The notes under the pieces were generated by a model. That model was not told the origin of the DNA and made no database searches. It was given only the letters and a program-made list of their open reading frames with translations. A program made the translations under genes and the position numbers. A DNA stretch of 64,000 nucleotides from Apostichopus parvimensis (lineage: Eukaryota > Echinodermata > Holothuroidea > Aspidochirotida > Stichopodidae), in the NCBI GenBank assembly GCA_000934455.1, contig KN885349.1, positions 96,088-160,087 of the forward strand, read 5' to 3'. Positions 13,853-28,800 of the stretch are shown piece by piece (within the stretch, counting starts at the first letter, position 1; every line of letters begins with the position of its first letter).

Positions 13853-16800
13853 TAGTGAACGGCCTCTTCGTGTCACAGCCTAGCTACGAGCCTGGTGCCG
13901 TCGGAGGAAATTACTGTTTATGAGTTATAACTCATAACCAGTATAGTGGTTACTTCAGTCCAGTATCAGTGACCAGTATCTTCCGTTCAGTTTATCTCAA
14001 GTTACAGAGCTCCCATAAACCTGATATTCAGGCAAATAATAGTAACATACATCGACACCAGTATGATATATTTGTGGTAAGTATAACGCTTGTCTCGAAG
14101 AAGAATTTTTTGCAATTCAAGTTTTGCATAGGTTTCATGCACGAACCTGTGGTTCTTTAAGAAACAACTGTTCTTCCGGTAGTCTATACATAAATACACT
14201 GCTCACCGGGAATTCCCCTAACCGGCACCGTACTATATCATATGTAGTACTCGCACAGTTATACTTTAGTAATCGTAGGCTAATAATGATCCCGTTAAAA
14301 CTTAAGGTCTAGCCTAGTCTAGTCCATGAACTGGGCTGTGTGTTACGGTTCGTTGCACAAACCTTCATAGGTTTGAAAGTCCAGAGACCATTACTCACTA
14401 AGTCATGTTCAATGACTAGGCTAGGCTAACCCCAGTCCTACTATAACTAGCCCATATTAGGGCCAAGAACTTGTTGTTTATAATTTTGTCCAACCCGCTT
14501 GGACTTTTCGCCCAACCCGCCTGGACGTTTCGCCCAATCAGCAATGTTTCTTAATCTTAGACCTAGAACTAATATCAAATTAGCTTTTACCACCACAATT
14601 CTGTTGGTGAGTTTGGAAATTAAATTCGGGGCTTCAATAATAATAAAAGTGGGGAAGGCTGAATCATTTAGTAATTAAAGTGCTTGGAAATGTATATTTG
14701 GTGGTTTCATTGAAAAAAATAATTAAAGGTTGGCCGTGTTACACAAATACTAATAATTGTTTTGGGGTTGGAAATTAAATCTGTAACGTTGGCATGTTGT
14801 TTGCACGATTCTTACCCACCTTTATCAATACGTTTTTCTTTACAAAACTGTTCATGGACTATATCTTGTGATCATATTTCAAAAATTAACTCGGTGATCA
14901 AAGACAACAAATTTTGCTAAAATTTGACACACACAATCTTCATGGAGCACCAATTAAGTAACCAATTCATGCTTCATCGAGCATACAGCGATGAAATTCT
15001 AACCAACCTAGAGAATTGTGCGACCAATTCCTTTCACGGCACAAACTCTCGTTTGAGAAGACTCATTACTTTACATATACGGATTATGTGAATAAATTAC
15101 CTTCTCAGTGCAATAACAAAGCAGTGGCGTAGCAAAAGAATCTTTCAGAGTTTTCCCCCACAAACCTGGTCGACTTGAATGTAGAATGGCGTCAAAATAA
15201 CAGAGGACGCGATTAAATATCAGTGATTGACTGTCCAATAACGTTGAATACTTTACTAACAACTAATAACAATTTATATTGAGAGGAAACAATTTAATAT
15301 TCATATAGCTAGGACGAGACAACGCGAGGATTTCCGGAACCAAATCCTTATTTCAGTAGCAGGCGCAAAGGCAAGCGAGTGAATTCCCCCTCCCTGCTAC
15401 CGGAAGAAATGATTCAACGGGGGAATTCAGCAGGGGACAATTCAACCATTGCAATGGGAGGACCCCCCCCCCTTTTGAAACCTGACACAAATTATTAATT
15501 AGCAATACATTGCCTTCATAGGGTTACGTATCTAGATCTGATTTATAGTCTAAATATGCATCAAAATGCGCCAAACACCCCTGCAAGGAGTCGACTGCAA
15601 TGAACAAAATTAAGGCCCTCTCCTTATAAATCCTTCATTCGCTTCTGACCATTTCTACCAGGAAAGATTGCACTCCGAGAAGTTCTTAAATTTGGAATCG
15701 TGTGCAACGGTACTGCACTATTCATACTATAACCAAACCTCATGTGGGGTCAAATATTTCGCATTGCTTTCAAATATACATTATTTCACGCTACCTCAAC
15801 ACTACCTTAATTACATCTTCTGGTTAACGATTATTACCAAGCTCTTAACGGTCACTACTTTGAGTCTTGATGAGACTTTTTCTTATATTAGTTACATATG
15901 TGTACACTGTTCTGGACGAAAGATACATTAAAAAACACGTTTTATAAAACAATAATACAATTTTTTGTAAACATACTAATGGCTTGAACTAAATTTAACT
16001 GATAAGAATTATATTATGGGCGATCAATTCAACGATGTTGCTTCAAATCATTTCATCAATCTTTAGTTCAATGATCATTCATATTCTTCAATTAACAATG
16101 TATCTTCTCTTGAATCATAAGCAGCTCTATTCTATTTATATGGTGTAATAAAGAATAGGTTATAAGGTTTTATTGAAGTACTGAATGACTTTAATGTCGA
16201 AAGTGATTCCAACCAACCCAATCACTACCCCTTATCGTACACCCGCATTTACCCATATTATGGGGGTAATGTGAAATAATCTTTCATAAAAAAATAATTT
16301 AATTGCAACATATTAAACAAGAGTAGGTCGACATAAGCGTGAACCGTATTCAAGAGACCTACGTCGACACAACCATGAAATCTCCTTAAGCTCCCACTTA
16401 CTTAAACAGTTATATGAACACGAATATTTGTACAAGATTGCTATTCCATATTAGCACAAGACAGAAAGAAGCACTGGGTATCGATTTAAATATCCAAATT
16501 GCAAGATAGAACTACTTCTTCTCCCTCCATCGAAATACTGAGTACTCTACTGTTCTTACCACATTTTGTCAATTTGTTTATTCATGTACTTCTTTGGGCT
16601 TTTATATTTTTCATGGATCTTTAATTTATCGTATATTCAAATGTTTAAACCAAGTCTAATAACGGTACCAGTAATATGTCACCCAAGGTGACAGGGCTTT
16701 CTCTTTTTGTTTCAGATCCGACATTTGAAAACAAAGAAAACAATCGAAAGACGGAATGTGTCTCATGAACGTTCATATCAACAAAATTATATTTGATATT

Positions 16801-19800
16801 GAAATATGAAAACAAAATATAGATAGCAATCTCATGTTGCCCCATTTGAATGAAATAAGAAGGAAACGATAAAAAACTCCTACCGCTTGATGTGTTGGCA
16901 GAAAACTTATTGGCAATGCTAGAATCTTGATATAGTCTCACTAATATGAGTAAGCGAGAATGTAAATAAAGATATCATCAATCCGTTAAACAATAACATC
17001 AAAGACATTTAATACATATATCGTTTTGATTAATTTCATGTATAATTGATTCCGCTTTCTTTTTTCTTCCCGCAGATTCCGATTGTTGATCTTCATTTGT
17101 TTAAATCTTTCAGCAAAGCTGATAAGAATAACATCGTCCTCCGTTCTGGTCATTCTTTTAGTAATCTTTCTACAGTACTCAAGATAGGAGTATCCACAGA
17201 GGAAGGAAGAGAACTGACAGAGAAAGATGTTATAGGTTTATTACTATATGCTGAACAATCAAAGGATTTACGTGAACTCTGGTAGGTATTACAACAGTGT
17301 AAGATACATGAAATGTCTACATTATGGTTATAAGAGACCTGGAACACAGATTGCACAATCGGCATGACGGCGTTATAACTAAACAACACTGTAAAAAATT
17401 TCTCTGTATATTTACAAAAGATAAGCTGTCAATTAGTTTCCATCTGTTTTTTCATCAGTGTACAACAGTAACTGTAAATGCACATCTACGGTTTGTGTAG
17501 AAACAGATTCATTTCTATTTATTCAGGTAGAATTTTATGTGGCAACATGGAAAAAGTGATGTAAAATTCAAAATACTTTTTGTATATTGGTCGAACTTTT
17601 TTCGTTTTTAGACAGAATGTTTCCGTAAATTTACAAAATTACAGTTTGTATACGCGGTAAAAAGTTGTGGTTGAAAGTAAAACTTGTGTATCCAATAGAA
17701 GCTGCTATATGTAATTGGTAAAGTAATTTCTGATCCTGGGGGAATCTTATGTGGAGAGGAATTTGTTGTACATGAAAGAGATTTAGATGAAAAAATAAAA
17801 CGTTATACCAAGAGGAACACATTGAGAGAGTCAAATTTACCAAACACACATACCTTTATTTACCAACATGCAATCTTGTTTTAGACATTTAGGATAACAT
17901 CATATACAGCAAATGTGGAATTAGCACTGCTAACAACAATGTAGCAGCATATTACACTAACATGAACAGTTTAGATATCATTCCAAAACAGGGATAAAGT
18001 GTGAATTTGACAGTGATAATATCATGCTACTACTAAACTATCTCAGCATATTAATCTGGACTTTCCTGATGATATTAGACTTCCCAAAGTAACATACTAT
18101 TTAAGCAAGATTGATAAATGCTGAATAGCAGGGGGGTCAATTTACCTTATGAACCTACCAAGGATACTGCTGTCCATTGTAATTAGCACTCTTACAAAGA
18201 GATAGTGTCTAGAATGAAAGAGCAACGACTAAATAATACTACTCTATGACAAACTAAAGAAAAAAGAAACAAAACGATAACATTAACCTGGAAACCACTT
18301 AAGGTGCATTGAAACTGAACCTGAAACAAAAAGCTATTAACAGTATAAAACTCAAATACTAGTTATATGCTTAGGGTACTTAAAAGGATTTCTTCTAGTA
18401 AAAATACTTTGTTTCGAATGAGTACAATTGCTACTCTTGGAAATAAGCTTTACTGCTATCAGAACAACTCACAATTCAATAGAATGAAAAAAGAAAATAG
18501 TTAAATTGATGGTCAATGTCAATGTCAAAGTGATGAAACTTCCATTGAAATGCTCAGGCACACTGTGATATTTTTTGGTAAAATTAACCCTTTCCAATAT
18601 ATAGAACAATCAGAAAATCTACTTAACAGTGCTAAAATTTGGGATGTTTTTTTGTATAATTACATCCAACTTGTACTGGAAAAGCTACTATGAGGTTGTT
18701 CTGAACAGAATCATATTTTGTATTTAAGAAAATACAANNNNNNNNNNNNNNNNNNNNNNNNNNNNNNNNNNNNNNNNNNNNNNNNNNNNNNNNNNNNNNN
18801 NNNNNNNNNNNNNNNNNNNNNNNNNNNNNNNNNNNNNNNNNNNNNNNNNNNNNNNNNNNNNNNNNNNNNNNNNNNNNNNNNNNNNNNNNNNNNNNNNNNN
18901 NNNNNNNNNNNNNNNNNNNNNNNNNNNNNNNNNNNNNNNNNNNNNNNNNNNNNNNNNNNNNNNNNNNNNNNNNNNNNNNNNNNNNNNNNNNNNNNNNNNN
19001 NNNNNNNNNNNNNNNNNNNNNNNNNNNNNNNNNNNNNNNNNNNNNNNNNNNNNNNNNNNNNNNNNNNNNNNNNNNNNNNNNNNNNNNNNNNNNNNNNNNN
19101 NNNNNNNNNNNNNNNNNNNNNNNNNNNNNNNNNNNNNNNNNNNNNNNNNNNNNNNNNNNNNNNNNNNNNNNNNNNNNNNNNNNNNNNNNNNNNNNNNNNN
19201 NNNNNNNNNNNNNNNNNNNNNNNNNNNNNNNNNNNNNNNNNNNNNNNNNNNNNNNNNNNNNNNNNNNNNNNNNNNNNNNNNNNNNNNNNNNNNNNNNNNN
19301 NNNNNNNNNNNNNNNNNNNNNNNNNNNNNNNNNNNNNNNNNNNNNNNNNNNNNNNNNNNNNNNNNNNNNNNNNNNNNNNNNNNNNNNNNNNNNNNNNNNN
19401 NNNNNNNNNNNNNNNNNNNNNNNNNNNNNNNNNNNNNNNNNNNNNNNNNNNNNNNNNNNNNNNNNNNNNNNNNNNNNNNNNNNNNNNNNNNNNNNNNNNN
19501 NNNNNNNNNNNNNNNNNNNNNNNNNNNNNNNNNNNNNNNNNNNNNNNNNNNNNNNNNNNNNNNNNNNNNNNNNNNNNNNNNNNNNNNNNNNNNNNNNNNN
19601 NNNNTTCTGGCAAAGCTTAGACCCCCCCCCCCCAAAGAAAAAAAAAATCATAATTAAGGGGGAATAATCCTTATCAGCTACTTGGTTCATACCCACACAT
19701 GAGGTTTGCATATCTCTCTGCAGTTCAAATGAGTTACAACATCTCTAGTATTCATCTGTTGGTGTAAAGTGGTTTTGTGGTTATATGACAATCACCTGGT

Positions 19801-22800
19801 GACTAGTGTTGACTGCCAAACCTAGTGGTGCATGACAACAAGCAAAGCTGGTGATATTAAAAACATAGAGTAAAGTTTTTATTTTTTCCGATTTAATTAT
19901 GTATAAACTGTTGTTATTTGCATGCCGAGACAGGTGCACTAGTAGTTTAATGAAAACATTTAATGTTGCACAACAATTGTTGGCATTGACACCGACATAA
20001 AGCTATTACTGAACAAACTTAAGATGACTTTGCAGTTCTTCTTGCAGTATCTCAACAAGATGGAGGAACTGTAGTTTGAATGCACCTCCTTTGTTAATCT
20101 GTCAAGAAACTAGGTTTAAGCTGTACCTCTGTATGTATTCCATGGTTGCTTGAACCTCTGTGGGATAGCATATGTTGAACACATAATAGCTCATGAACAA
20201 CATCTTCAACGCAGCAATAATGGATGTAGGATATAGCAGAGGCTCCCGATCGACTGTTATTGCCATTCTGTTTCTAGGAAATGGATTGCCACCTGTTACA
20301 TAAAAACAAAAGCATTTTTTATTAATATCTTACAGTATAAAGATCCATGGATTATCATTTTTAAAAGCAATTTCTTTCAGAAATTATGCAAGAGTAGCCT
20401 GCAAGTGAAAGTCTTGCACTCTGGATGACTCCTAGTGGTCACCGTGACGCACTTCACCACAAAAAAAAGTCAAAACCTGATGATCTAGTGCATTGATATG
20501 AGAGACCAATCATAGTCTTAGGATAGAGATAAAATGGAATTCACAGAAAGAAAAATTTGATTGCATTGTATGTGCAAATGGATATGACTGAAAGGATATG
20601 CAGTAGATCTTGTAACTCATCATACTCACCAGCATATACCACACACGGTGACGGTAGATCAGTTTTGAAAGTAGAAAAGTCAGCATCTTCCTGAAACAAT
20701 ACATTACAAATCCTGTGCCCCTGATTATTCCATCTCAGGTTTAGCCGAAGCCTATCCTATGAAAGAAAAACCAACAAACACTTTTGGTTATATATATTGA
20801 TAGGTGACAAATCTTATCAGTTAATACTGTAAGTAGGTTACAGTTTGGCATAACTCATAACACCCACACTCAACACAGTCATGCCAAGATCAGGTTAGTA
20901 TGACATTCAACAGTGCATACATCAACTGTTCATGATACTTAATGTAGGCTAGGTGCTTATCAGCTGGAGGGGTGGGGGAGGGCTAGGAGGTAGACTTTGC
21001 CTGTAAATTTTTCTAGCTCCCAATACTCACAATTCACATTTACAAAGAAATTTCCTTCGGGAATTTTTTGGTATAGTTATCTTCCACATTAGCCCTCTCC
21101 CACCCAAAAAAATGAAAATATATAAATGTAAATAAATGGCAAATTTCATATCTGACTAAGGGCCAGGGGAATGCACGACTCCCCCAAGATTTAGGACAGG
21201 GCAAGAAGTTTCCTAAGAGAATCTATGTTATATAGCAAGGCATAGACACTGATTGGAGACCAATGTCTAGGCTGCGTTATATCATAGCCAATAGAAACGA
21301 TACCGCGAAAGAATGAATGTAAGCTTAGGTTTGGTATGACTGTCAAAACAGCTAAAACGATATGCTAGATGTAAGCGATCGCATATGCTCGCCTAACAAA
21401 CAACTGTCATAGCATCTTGTGCAAGTATGCACACAATGGACCGACGGAGAGCTGTACTGTCGGCCTAGCCTACTTGCTATGCCGCTTATTTCTAAACAAA
21501 CAAACAAACAAACGAACGTTTAATATAATCCTTACGTAAATAGTAACAGTTTGATATGACTCAATTCACTATAGTTGCACTCATGTTAGATTAAAAAGAA
21601 CTGAATAGCTTTGAAATCATGAAAACTTACCATAATTGCAGAGGTTTCGGACTTCCGGTGGGCGCGCCCAGCGTCATTTCACTGTAAGTAGTGTACAAAG
21701 GTCATCTACAACTTTGCGACACAGTTGTTAAATTTACTATTTCGGAAAAGACTCGTTAATTGCGTAAGACTAAACGTATATGCTACGTTCTATCATTCCA
21801 ACAACGTGTAAAATACGATTCTCCTGTAGGATGCAAGATTTGGTGTAAAGTATTCGCGGTCTCTTCGACCGCATAATGAAAACTTGGATCGAGCCTGATG
21901 CTTTTGTTCCGACACAGCAGTTGATGTATTGTTATGAAGATTTTGTTCCCATATACAGCAAATGTTGTTACAATACATTTTGTAAATGGACAACAATTTT
22001 TTTTAACAACATGATTAATTTTAGTAGGTGAACGGTGTAAAGCTGTAATATCATAGACATTTTTTACAGTGAAGCTGGATTATGGAAAAGATTCCTTTCC
22101 AACCGGCTCCATTCACAATTTCACTCAAACACTTACTGAACATGTCGCCGGAACACAGATTTAACTTTGCTGTATGATTGGAGAATGATTGATTTCACGA
22201 AATTAAATCTCTATGGAAGGAAAATAAACTAGAAAATTCTTCTATTTCCTTTCAGGTTTCGCAACTGTCCACTACCAGAATCAATCCATCCAAAATCTAT
22301 TCCAATGAGATTAAAGACATCGAATCTTAAGGGTAATTACAAAATAACAGACATGTTTATTATGTAAATAAAATGTGGATATTGCACTAGCAAGTTTTCC
22401 TTGTCGGGCTGTTCCTACCAAATAATCAGTCAATGCATATTGGAGAGAAACCACTCTCATGTTAATATGTGCGTAATATGCTCTGTTAGTTATTTGTATG
22501 AGCCATCTACAAGCTACCAGTAATACTATAACATTATCATTACACATTTCTGAAACAGTGTATTTAGATGTCGTTTACTGTGAAGGGATAGTAGATGGAC
22601 ATGAACTTACCTTTCTTAACTCTTCGTTACTCGACTGCGCTCCTCAACGGACGTTTTACTATCCTCGACAAAATGACGGCAGGACCTTGTCCCGTAGGGT
22701 AGGCTATGTAGTTGTTGCCTCCTGGGTTACCGCGTACTTTAGAACAAGTGCGGCCACTGCCGTTGCGACTGTGTACGCAAGTGCTCCGGTGTGACAACCC

Positions 22801-25800
22801 AGTGAGGTTTATCTGCGAATAAACTGGTAACTATTATAAGGTGTCGGAGTAGCTATGTTCCGTGACTAAGGTATCGGCTATGCTATAGAACTGCTGGTAA
22901 TTTGGTGGTGTTAATGTTAGATGCTATACCGTATCCGTACCAAGTAAATTCAGGTCAGAATGAGCAACGTACAAGAACTGTGCTGTTTCTAACGAGCACG
23001 TGTTGAAGAAGCATCTCGGTGCATATCGCTGAGCAGACGACAACAATATAAGTTGGAGGCTCACTGTGACGTAAAGTCTAATTTACATAAGGGGGCATTA
23101 AGGTATATACAATTCACCACAACTGTATTATCGATACGAGGAGCTATTATTAATCAATCATTCAACCGAAAACTATTTTATTGATTATGCTTTCCTCTAT
23201 ATTCATGTAGGCCTAAGGATTTGTTTTATACCCGACACACAACATAACATAACCTATCTGGTTTAACCATATAAACAGAAACGGGTACAATGCTGACACA
23301 GTGTATGGCGCTATGTTTGTACGGCAATAACTTAAGCAACATTTGGTCGTGCCCTATTTTTCGGGAAAGTCGGCTACAATATTTCATATTTTCCCTAAAT
23401 AAACAGTAAAAACTGAAAGTCTTAAATGACTTTAATGGGACTACCATGGAAAAATGAATAAATAACTTCAAAAATTTGTATTTTTTATGATAGATGTCAG
23501 TACTGTAGTATATACACAGAGTAAGTGCAGCATGTTACCCCTAGTCTTAGTGTATAAGCTCAAAATGAATGGAATTAAGCAATTGAAACAAGGTTTAAAG
23601 CAAAAATTATAGGAAAACAAAAACATTCCTTTTCCTATATGATCCTTTTTTTTTATTCCAGTGTCATTTTATTCAAAGTTTGGCTAAATATTTTGTCTCT
23701 CCTATTTTTTAGATCACTTACTGTGACAATATTACAATCCTACTTTGCAACTTATAAAGATTCACACAATCATATGAAACACATATTCTTGCCAGCGGGC
23801 CACCAAACATTCAGCCCTTTTCTCACCAGATTTGATATAGCATTTGAATGCTCATTTAATTGGCGAAGAAATAGAACCTACTTACTAAAGCATATATGTT
23901 TCAATAGTATCAAGTGTATTGGTTTTATAGTAAATTGGTATTTAGCCCACCCCAAAAAAAAGAAAAGATGAGTGACTTGAACATCATGTTCATGGAGTAC
24001 GAATAATGTGGCTTCACTCATCTGTCAAGGTATATCATACAAAATACATTTTTTTCTATTTGTTTTTATACCATTCATTTTCACCCCTAAATACAAACAC
24101 AGTGAAGCAATAAATACACTTTGACATTTTTGGTATTTTGGGAACAAGCTGATAGCTGTGTTACCATAAGTGAATCTTTTATATTGAAGTGGTGTCAAAC
24201 AGAAGATAGTAAGTGTAGGCTGAGAAGTCTGTCATTGTTGGGAAAATCATTTTGTTATGTCCTATAAGGATACATAAAAAGTATCATTGTAATCGAGCAC
24301 AATCAATTCCTAACGTTAGGCTTATGAATGCATGAACCCAACCCTTTAGTATGCACTACACAGTAGGTCTACTATCTAACATGTATGCCTAGGAATAGTA
24401 ACGTTACCGCAGGGATATTGTTAGATATGTACTTAAGTTAAAACCTAGTCCGAAGGTTAAACTGATAATAAATATACTGGATAGCGATAAGAAAGTGTAT
24501 TGTTTTGGTCATTATGTCGCTTTAAACATCAAAATTTATGCACACTAGCCTAGGTATATATTACGGCAATATCCGGTACAGAGAACTAGCCAGGTCAATA
24601 CTCAGTAGCCTAGCCTATACAGGGCAGAAAATACTTATTCAAGGAGCCTATTTTATATTTGCTGGACACATTTGTCACTAACATGGTTTTTTCATAGTCA
24701 CATATGGAACTTCAAAACGTTGCAACACTTCTGGCGAATATGTAGCGACTTGTGAAGTCAATTACTTCCGACCATGCAGTGTTTATTTACTCGTTAAGAC
24801 TAATCGTGCAACAAAAATGAGTGTAAGTTCAATTGGAATTTCATGATTCTCCCCTTTGTGTTTATTTTGCTAAACTACTATTAAATAATATTATAATAAA
24901 TTATGGTTATTCTTTTATAATATGGCGTTATTTTTTATGTTCACGCTAAATTCCTTTGAACTCTGATTACTTTTTTTTAACTGTGTCAATGTAAACAAAA
25001 TCAACGGTCATGCTGTAGAAATATCTTGACACAGAATGATGATATAGCAGACATTTTCGATCTTATTGACACAAGTTTTAAATTAAGTCAAATAGTAACC
25101 TTTCTGTATTACATCAGGAGAATTCTCATCTCCCTAGCTGATCCGCTGGTCGTTGTCTATTTTAGCAAAGATGTACTAAAATGGATAACAAATAAAATAA
25201 CAAAGACAGTTTAATTTGTTTACTTCTCATTTTTGTGTATGCATTGCTGTCATGGTTACTGCATTTTTTAACCATTTTTATTGAAGCTAGAGTTTTCAAC
25301 AATATACTGCATTTTAATAGCAAGCTCATTACAATTTATTTTGATCTCGTGTCACTGTAGCTTTTTATTTAGTAAATATGAAAACATAAATAATTGTTAA
25401 ACATTTTACAACATGTGTGTGACGTGGGAAATTCAAATAATAAATTCCTACTCGGGTTCTTTTAACACTTGAAAAAATGAAATGTAAGAGTATGCTTATA
25501 AATAACGAAACTTTATTATTGTACGCTACAATTAACACATAAGCTGCTTTGCTACATTAACTTCCTTTTACATAACATAATTACTTAAGGTTTTTTGGTG
25601 TCCTTCTTTTAATCAACAGAAAATGTTCCTTTTAACTAACGAAGTCGGGTTTTTTCTCCACGACAATTATCTTGTTAACTAATCTGGCGTTATTTGATAT
25701 TTCTTTTAAATAACGTTTCCTTCGTGTACAACCATGGATGATGTTATCGTCCAATACACACTACAAACGGAGGGAGGGCCTCAACGTTGGCCGCTACGCA

Positions 25801-28800
25801 CGGATCTTCCGTCTCGTGGCTCCTCTCTTAAAGCAGCAATTTGCGTTGATTCTCGAAATTTTCCAATCCTAGGATATTATATGATACTATACCAATGAAG
25901 TAAACTAAGCTAACTGAAAAGTTTCAACTCAAAATATTCCCGAAAAGTGCAAAAAAATGACATTTTTCTGACATTCGTATTTTGAATCTTTGGCTTTGAT
26001 ACACTCCTCCCACTTATAGGAACCTTGTCGGCCTGCGTGTGTGTATACTTTACTGCACTCCTAATAGCGTACCGAAGCTGAGGGATTACCAATGAGTGAG
26101 TCTATTCTTAGCCCCAGGTCATACATAAACATGTGTGCACTGATTGGTTGAATTTGAATTGGCGGTTTTGCAGTGCTGCATGTGATAAATACTGATCAGA
26201 TGTGTCTGGGAGACACAAATGTCAGAATCGTATAAAAGCCTTAATTACTTGCTAATTACCGTTCACCGTGGGGTAAAAAATATGGGAAAGTCTTACTTTG
26301 GTCGTTTGTGATTGTATTATGATAAAAACTCAAAAATTGAGGAAAAATTGTGACTCAACGCAAAATGCTGCTTTAACTAAACAGACACTGGATTATCGTT
26401 CCCAGTATTTAACAACAAAACGGAGACCCGAGTTTTGTCTCCCAGGAAATGGTATACTGTAATAAAATTGATAAAATGATGTATTCTCTTGTCAGTAAAA
26501 ATGAATAGTTTACATTATGTACTCAATCCCTCTGCTCTAATTAAGATGACATTATCACCTGATAATAACAGGACCCCTTTTCGTTATACAGTATTACTAA
26601 AAGTGGACTATCCCTAAAACTAACATTATTATCATATAGCCAATTCCCACCATTCAAATAGAAAACGGATTTGTCTCTCCAGCAATTATCATTCATATTC
26701 AACCAATGCATTTTTAATAAACCCTCAGTCATCTACTATAGTTTTAAGTATAACTCAATCCCCATATGAGTTATTCCCATTTACCATTGGGCTACACTAC
26801 ACTACTAACAAACACACTTCTAATATTAAGACATTTGATATTAGCTACATCATCCCAAATTCATATATATTAATATATGTTCCTTAGTTAATCAATTAAA
26901 AACAAATTCACACTTACGTGAAAAGGTCTAGACAGCCTCTGAGTCACGGCATGGGGCAGGTGCCTTCATTTGGTCGGTGAAGGGTACTCTCAATCGGATA
27001 TCAATACAAGTATACCGTCTACCCAGACAATGTAGCCTCTCCCGGTAATATATACCCTAGGCTTGTCTCACGACAAATATACTGTGGTTGACGCCTATTT
27101 ACTAACGCCTAAAACCGCCGCCTACTCTGCCTAATTGCTCAGAGTGAAATTAGGTTTCAAAACCTCGTGGCCCATTCCACTTGCCCATTCCACCTGGAAG
27201 CAATGCTTGCAATTAGGGGCATGTGTTTCAAATATTCATCCTTTATAAGAGACCTATTGTTTTATTTAGCGCTTCTCGCTACGTAACAAAACGTTTTGGC
27301 ATTTACTGTTGTATGCGCTCCAAACACCTTGCATATTATGCTAATTAGTCTATGACCAGTGGAAAGAACCCTATACGTGTCATTTTAACCATCACAACAC
27401 CTCCCCTCTTAACAAGAAAAATGTTTACATTTTTGTTTTTACTAAATTCATAAAATTACTTTTGTTAAATTAGGAAGTTTCACTTTTATCAACGAAACAT
27501 CGTTTTTTCCCTTTCCTATTTACACATTTCACTATACCATTTCCTTTCTATCCAACAAATAATAATACGTCACATCGTCAATTTGCAACAAACGTTTTCC
27601 TCTACTTTTCTTGCAACTTAACCTTTTCTTAACTCATTATCAGTACGACTCATATAATCCGCTCCTACATTATCCTTTCCTCTAATGACTTCTATTTTGT
27701 ACCTATATGGCTGTAGTACAAGTGCCAACGTTAGGATTCTTCCATTTGCGATTTTGTTTCTTTTGAGACAAGCGAGTGGTTGGTGATCAGTCTGAATTAT
27801 GAATTCTCTACCAAAAAGGTATGGTTCACATTTTTGAACGGCCCACACTATAGCCAGGCACTCCTTTTCTATTACCGAATAACCCTGTTGTGCTTTAGTT
27901 AATTTCTTACTGGCAAATGCCAAAGGGAATGTTTCTTCTCCCTCTACTTGCAATAACACTGACCCAATTTCAATCTCTGATGCATCGCTCCGGAGTATAA
28001 ATATTTTTTCCAAGTTAGGCAAGTGTAATATTGGGGATTTAATAAGTGAACCTTTTAATGTTTCGAAAGATCTTTCTTGGCTTTCCCCCCATATAATTTT
28101 ATTAGGTGCTCCCTTCTTTGTGCAGTCGGTCAAAGGACATGCAATCGCCGCAAAATCGGGTATGAATCTTCTGTAATACCCAACAAGTCCTAGAAAAGAT
28201 CGTAACTCCTTTTTGGTTTTGGGCCTGAGTGCTCGTTTTACAGCCTCTATCTATCTGGCTTTGGTTTAACAAGTCCTCTACCAATTAGGTGGCCCAGAAT
28301 TCCAATCTCATCAAAACCTATGAAACATTTAGTGGGTTTTGCAGTTAGTTTTGCTTTCCGTAAGCGTTTGAATTCTTCCAATAATTTTCTCTTATGTTCT
28401 TCCCATGTTGGCGAGTGAATTAATATATCGTCTATGTAGTTGTGGACTCCACTTAAACCTTGGAGTAATTTTCTCATAATTCGGCTAAATGTTGCAGCAG
28501 CATTAACTAAGCCAAAAGGCATAGTTTTGAATTGGTAAAGTCCCCCATGTGTTATAAACGAAACATACTTTTTGGATTTATCATCCATTGGGACCTGCCA
28601 GTAGCCTTTAGAAAGATCGATTTTAGAGAAAAAGAGATCTTTAGAGAGTTTGGCGAATATCTCCTCTTGATCCTCTTGGGTTCGGCTTCAACTTTTGTCA
28701 CCTGATTAAGTTTTCTTAGGTCTACACAGTGCCTTAATGTTTTTCGCAACGCTACTAACGGGAATGCGTACTCTACATCACCCCTAGTCACTATTCCCAT

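Larger units (their letters stand above)
4550..15000. repeat. Segmental duplication, copy A
   Basis: This stretch is collinear with copy B starting near 49060. Matched landmarks include 4700 with 49295, 5150 with 50715, 7150 with 54695, 9130 with 57590, the NLR start at 10758 with 59225, the NACHT exon at 11637 with 60608, and 14940 with 63862. The NACHT exon is the best conserved part; flanks are clearly more diverged. Ends are approximate because similarity fades gradually. Confidence 0.85.
17387..22071. mobile_element. Candidate CACTA-like element filling NLR A intron 3
   Basis: The left end CACTGTAAAAAATTTCTCTG and the inverted right end CACTGTAAAAAATGTCTATG share 13 identical leading bases and continue similar for about 28. 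They sit 105 bases after the exon 3 donor and 184 bases before the exon 4 acceptor, so removing the segment would leave an ordinary intron of about 290 bases. Flanking triplets (CAA and AAG) do not match, so no target duplication is seen. The segment contains a minus-strand spliced gene and an assembly gap. Alternatives: two unrelated termini, or an older composite insertion. Confidence 0.45.

Noticed and set aside
18632-19711. Long open frames across 18.6-19.7 kb
   Set aside because: They consist of N characters from the assembly gap.
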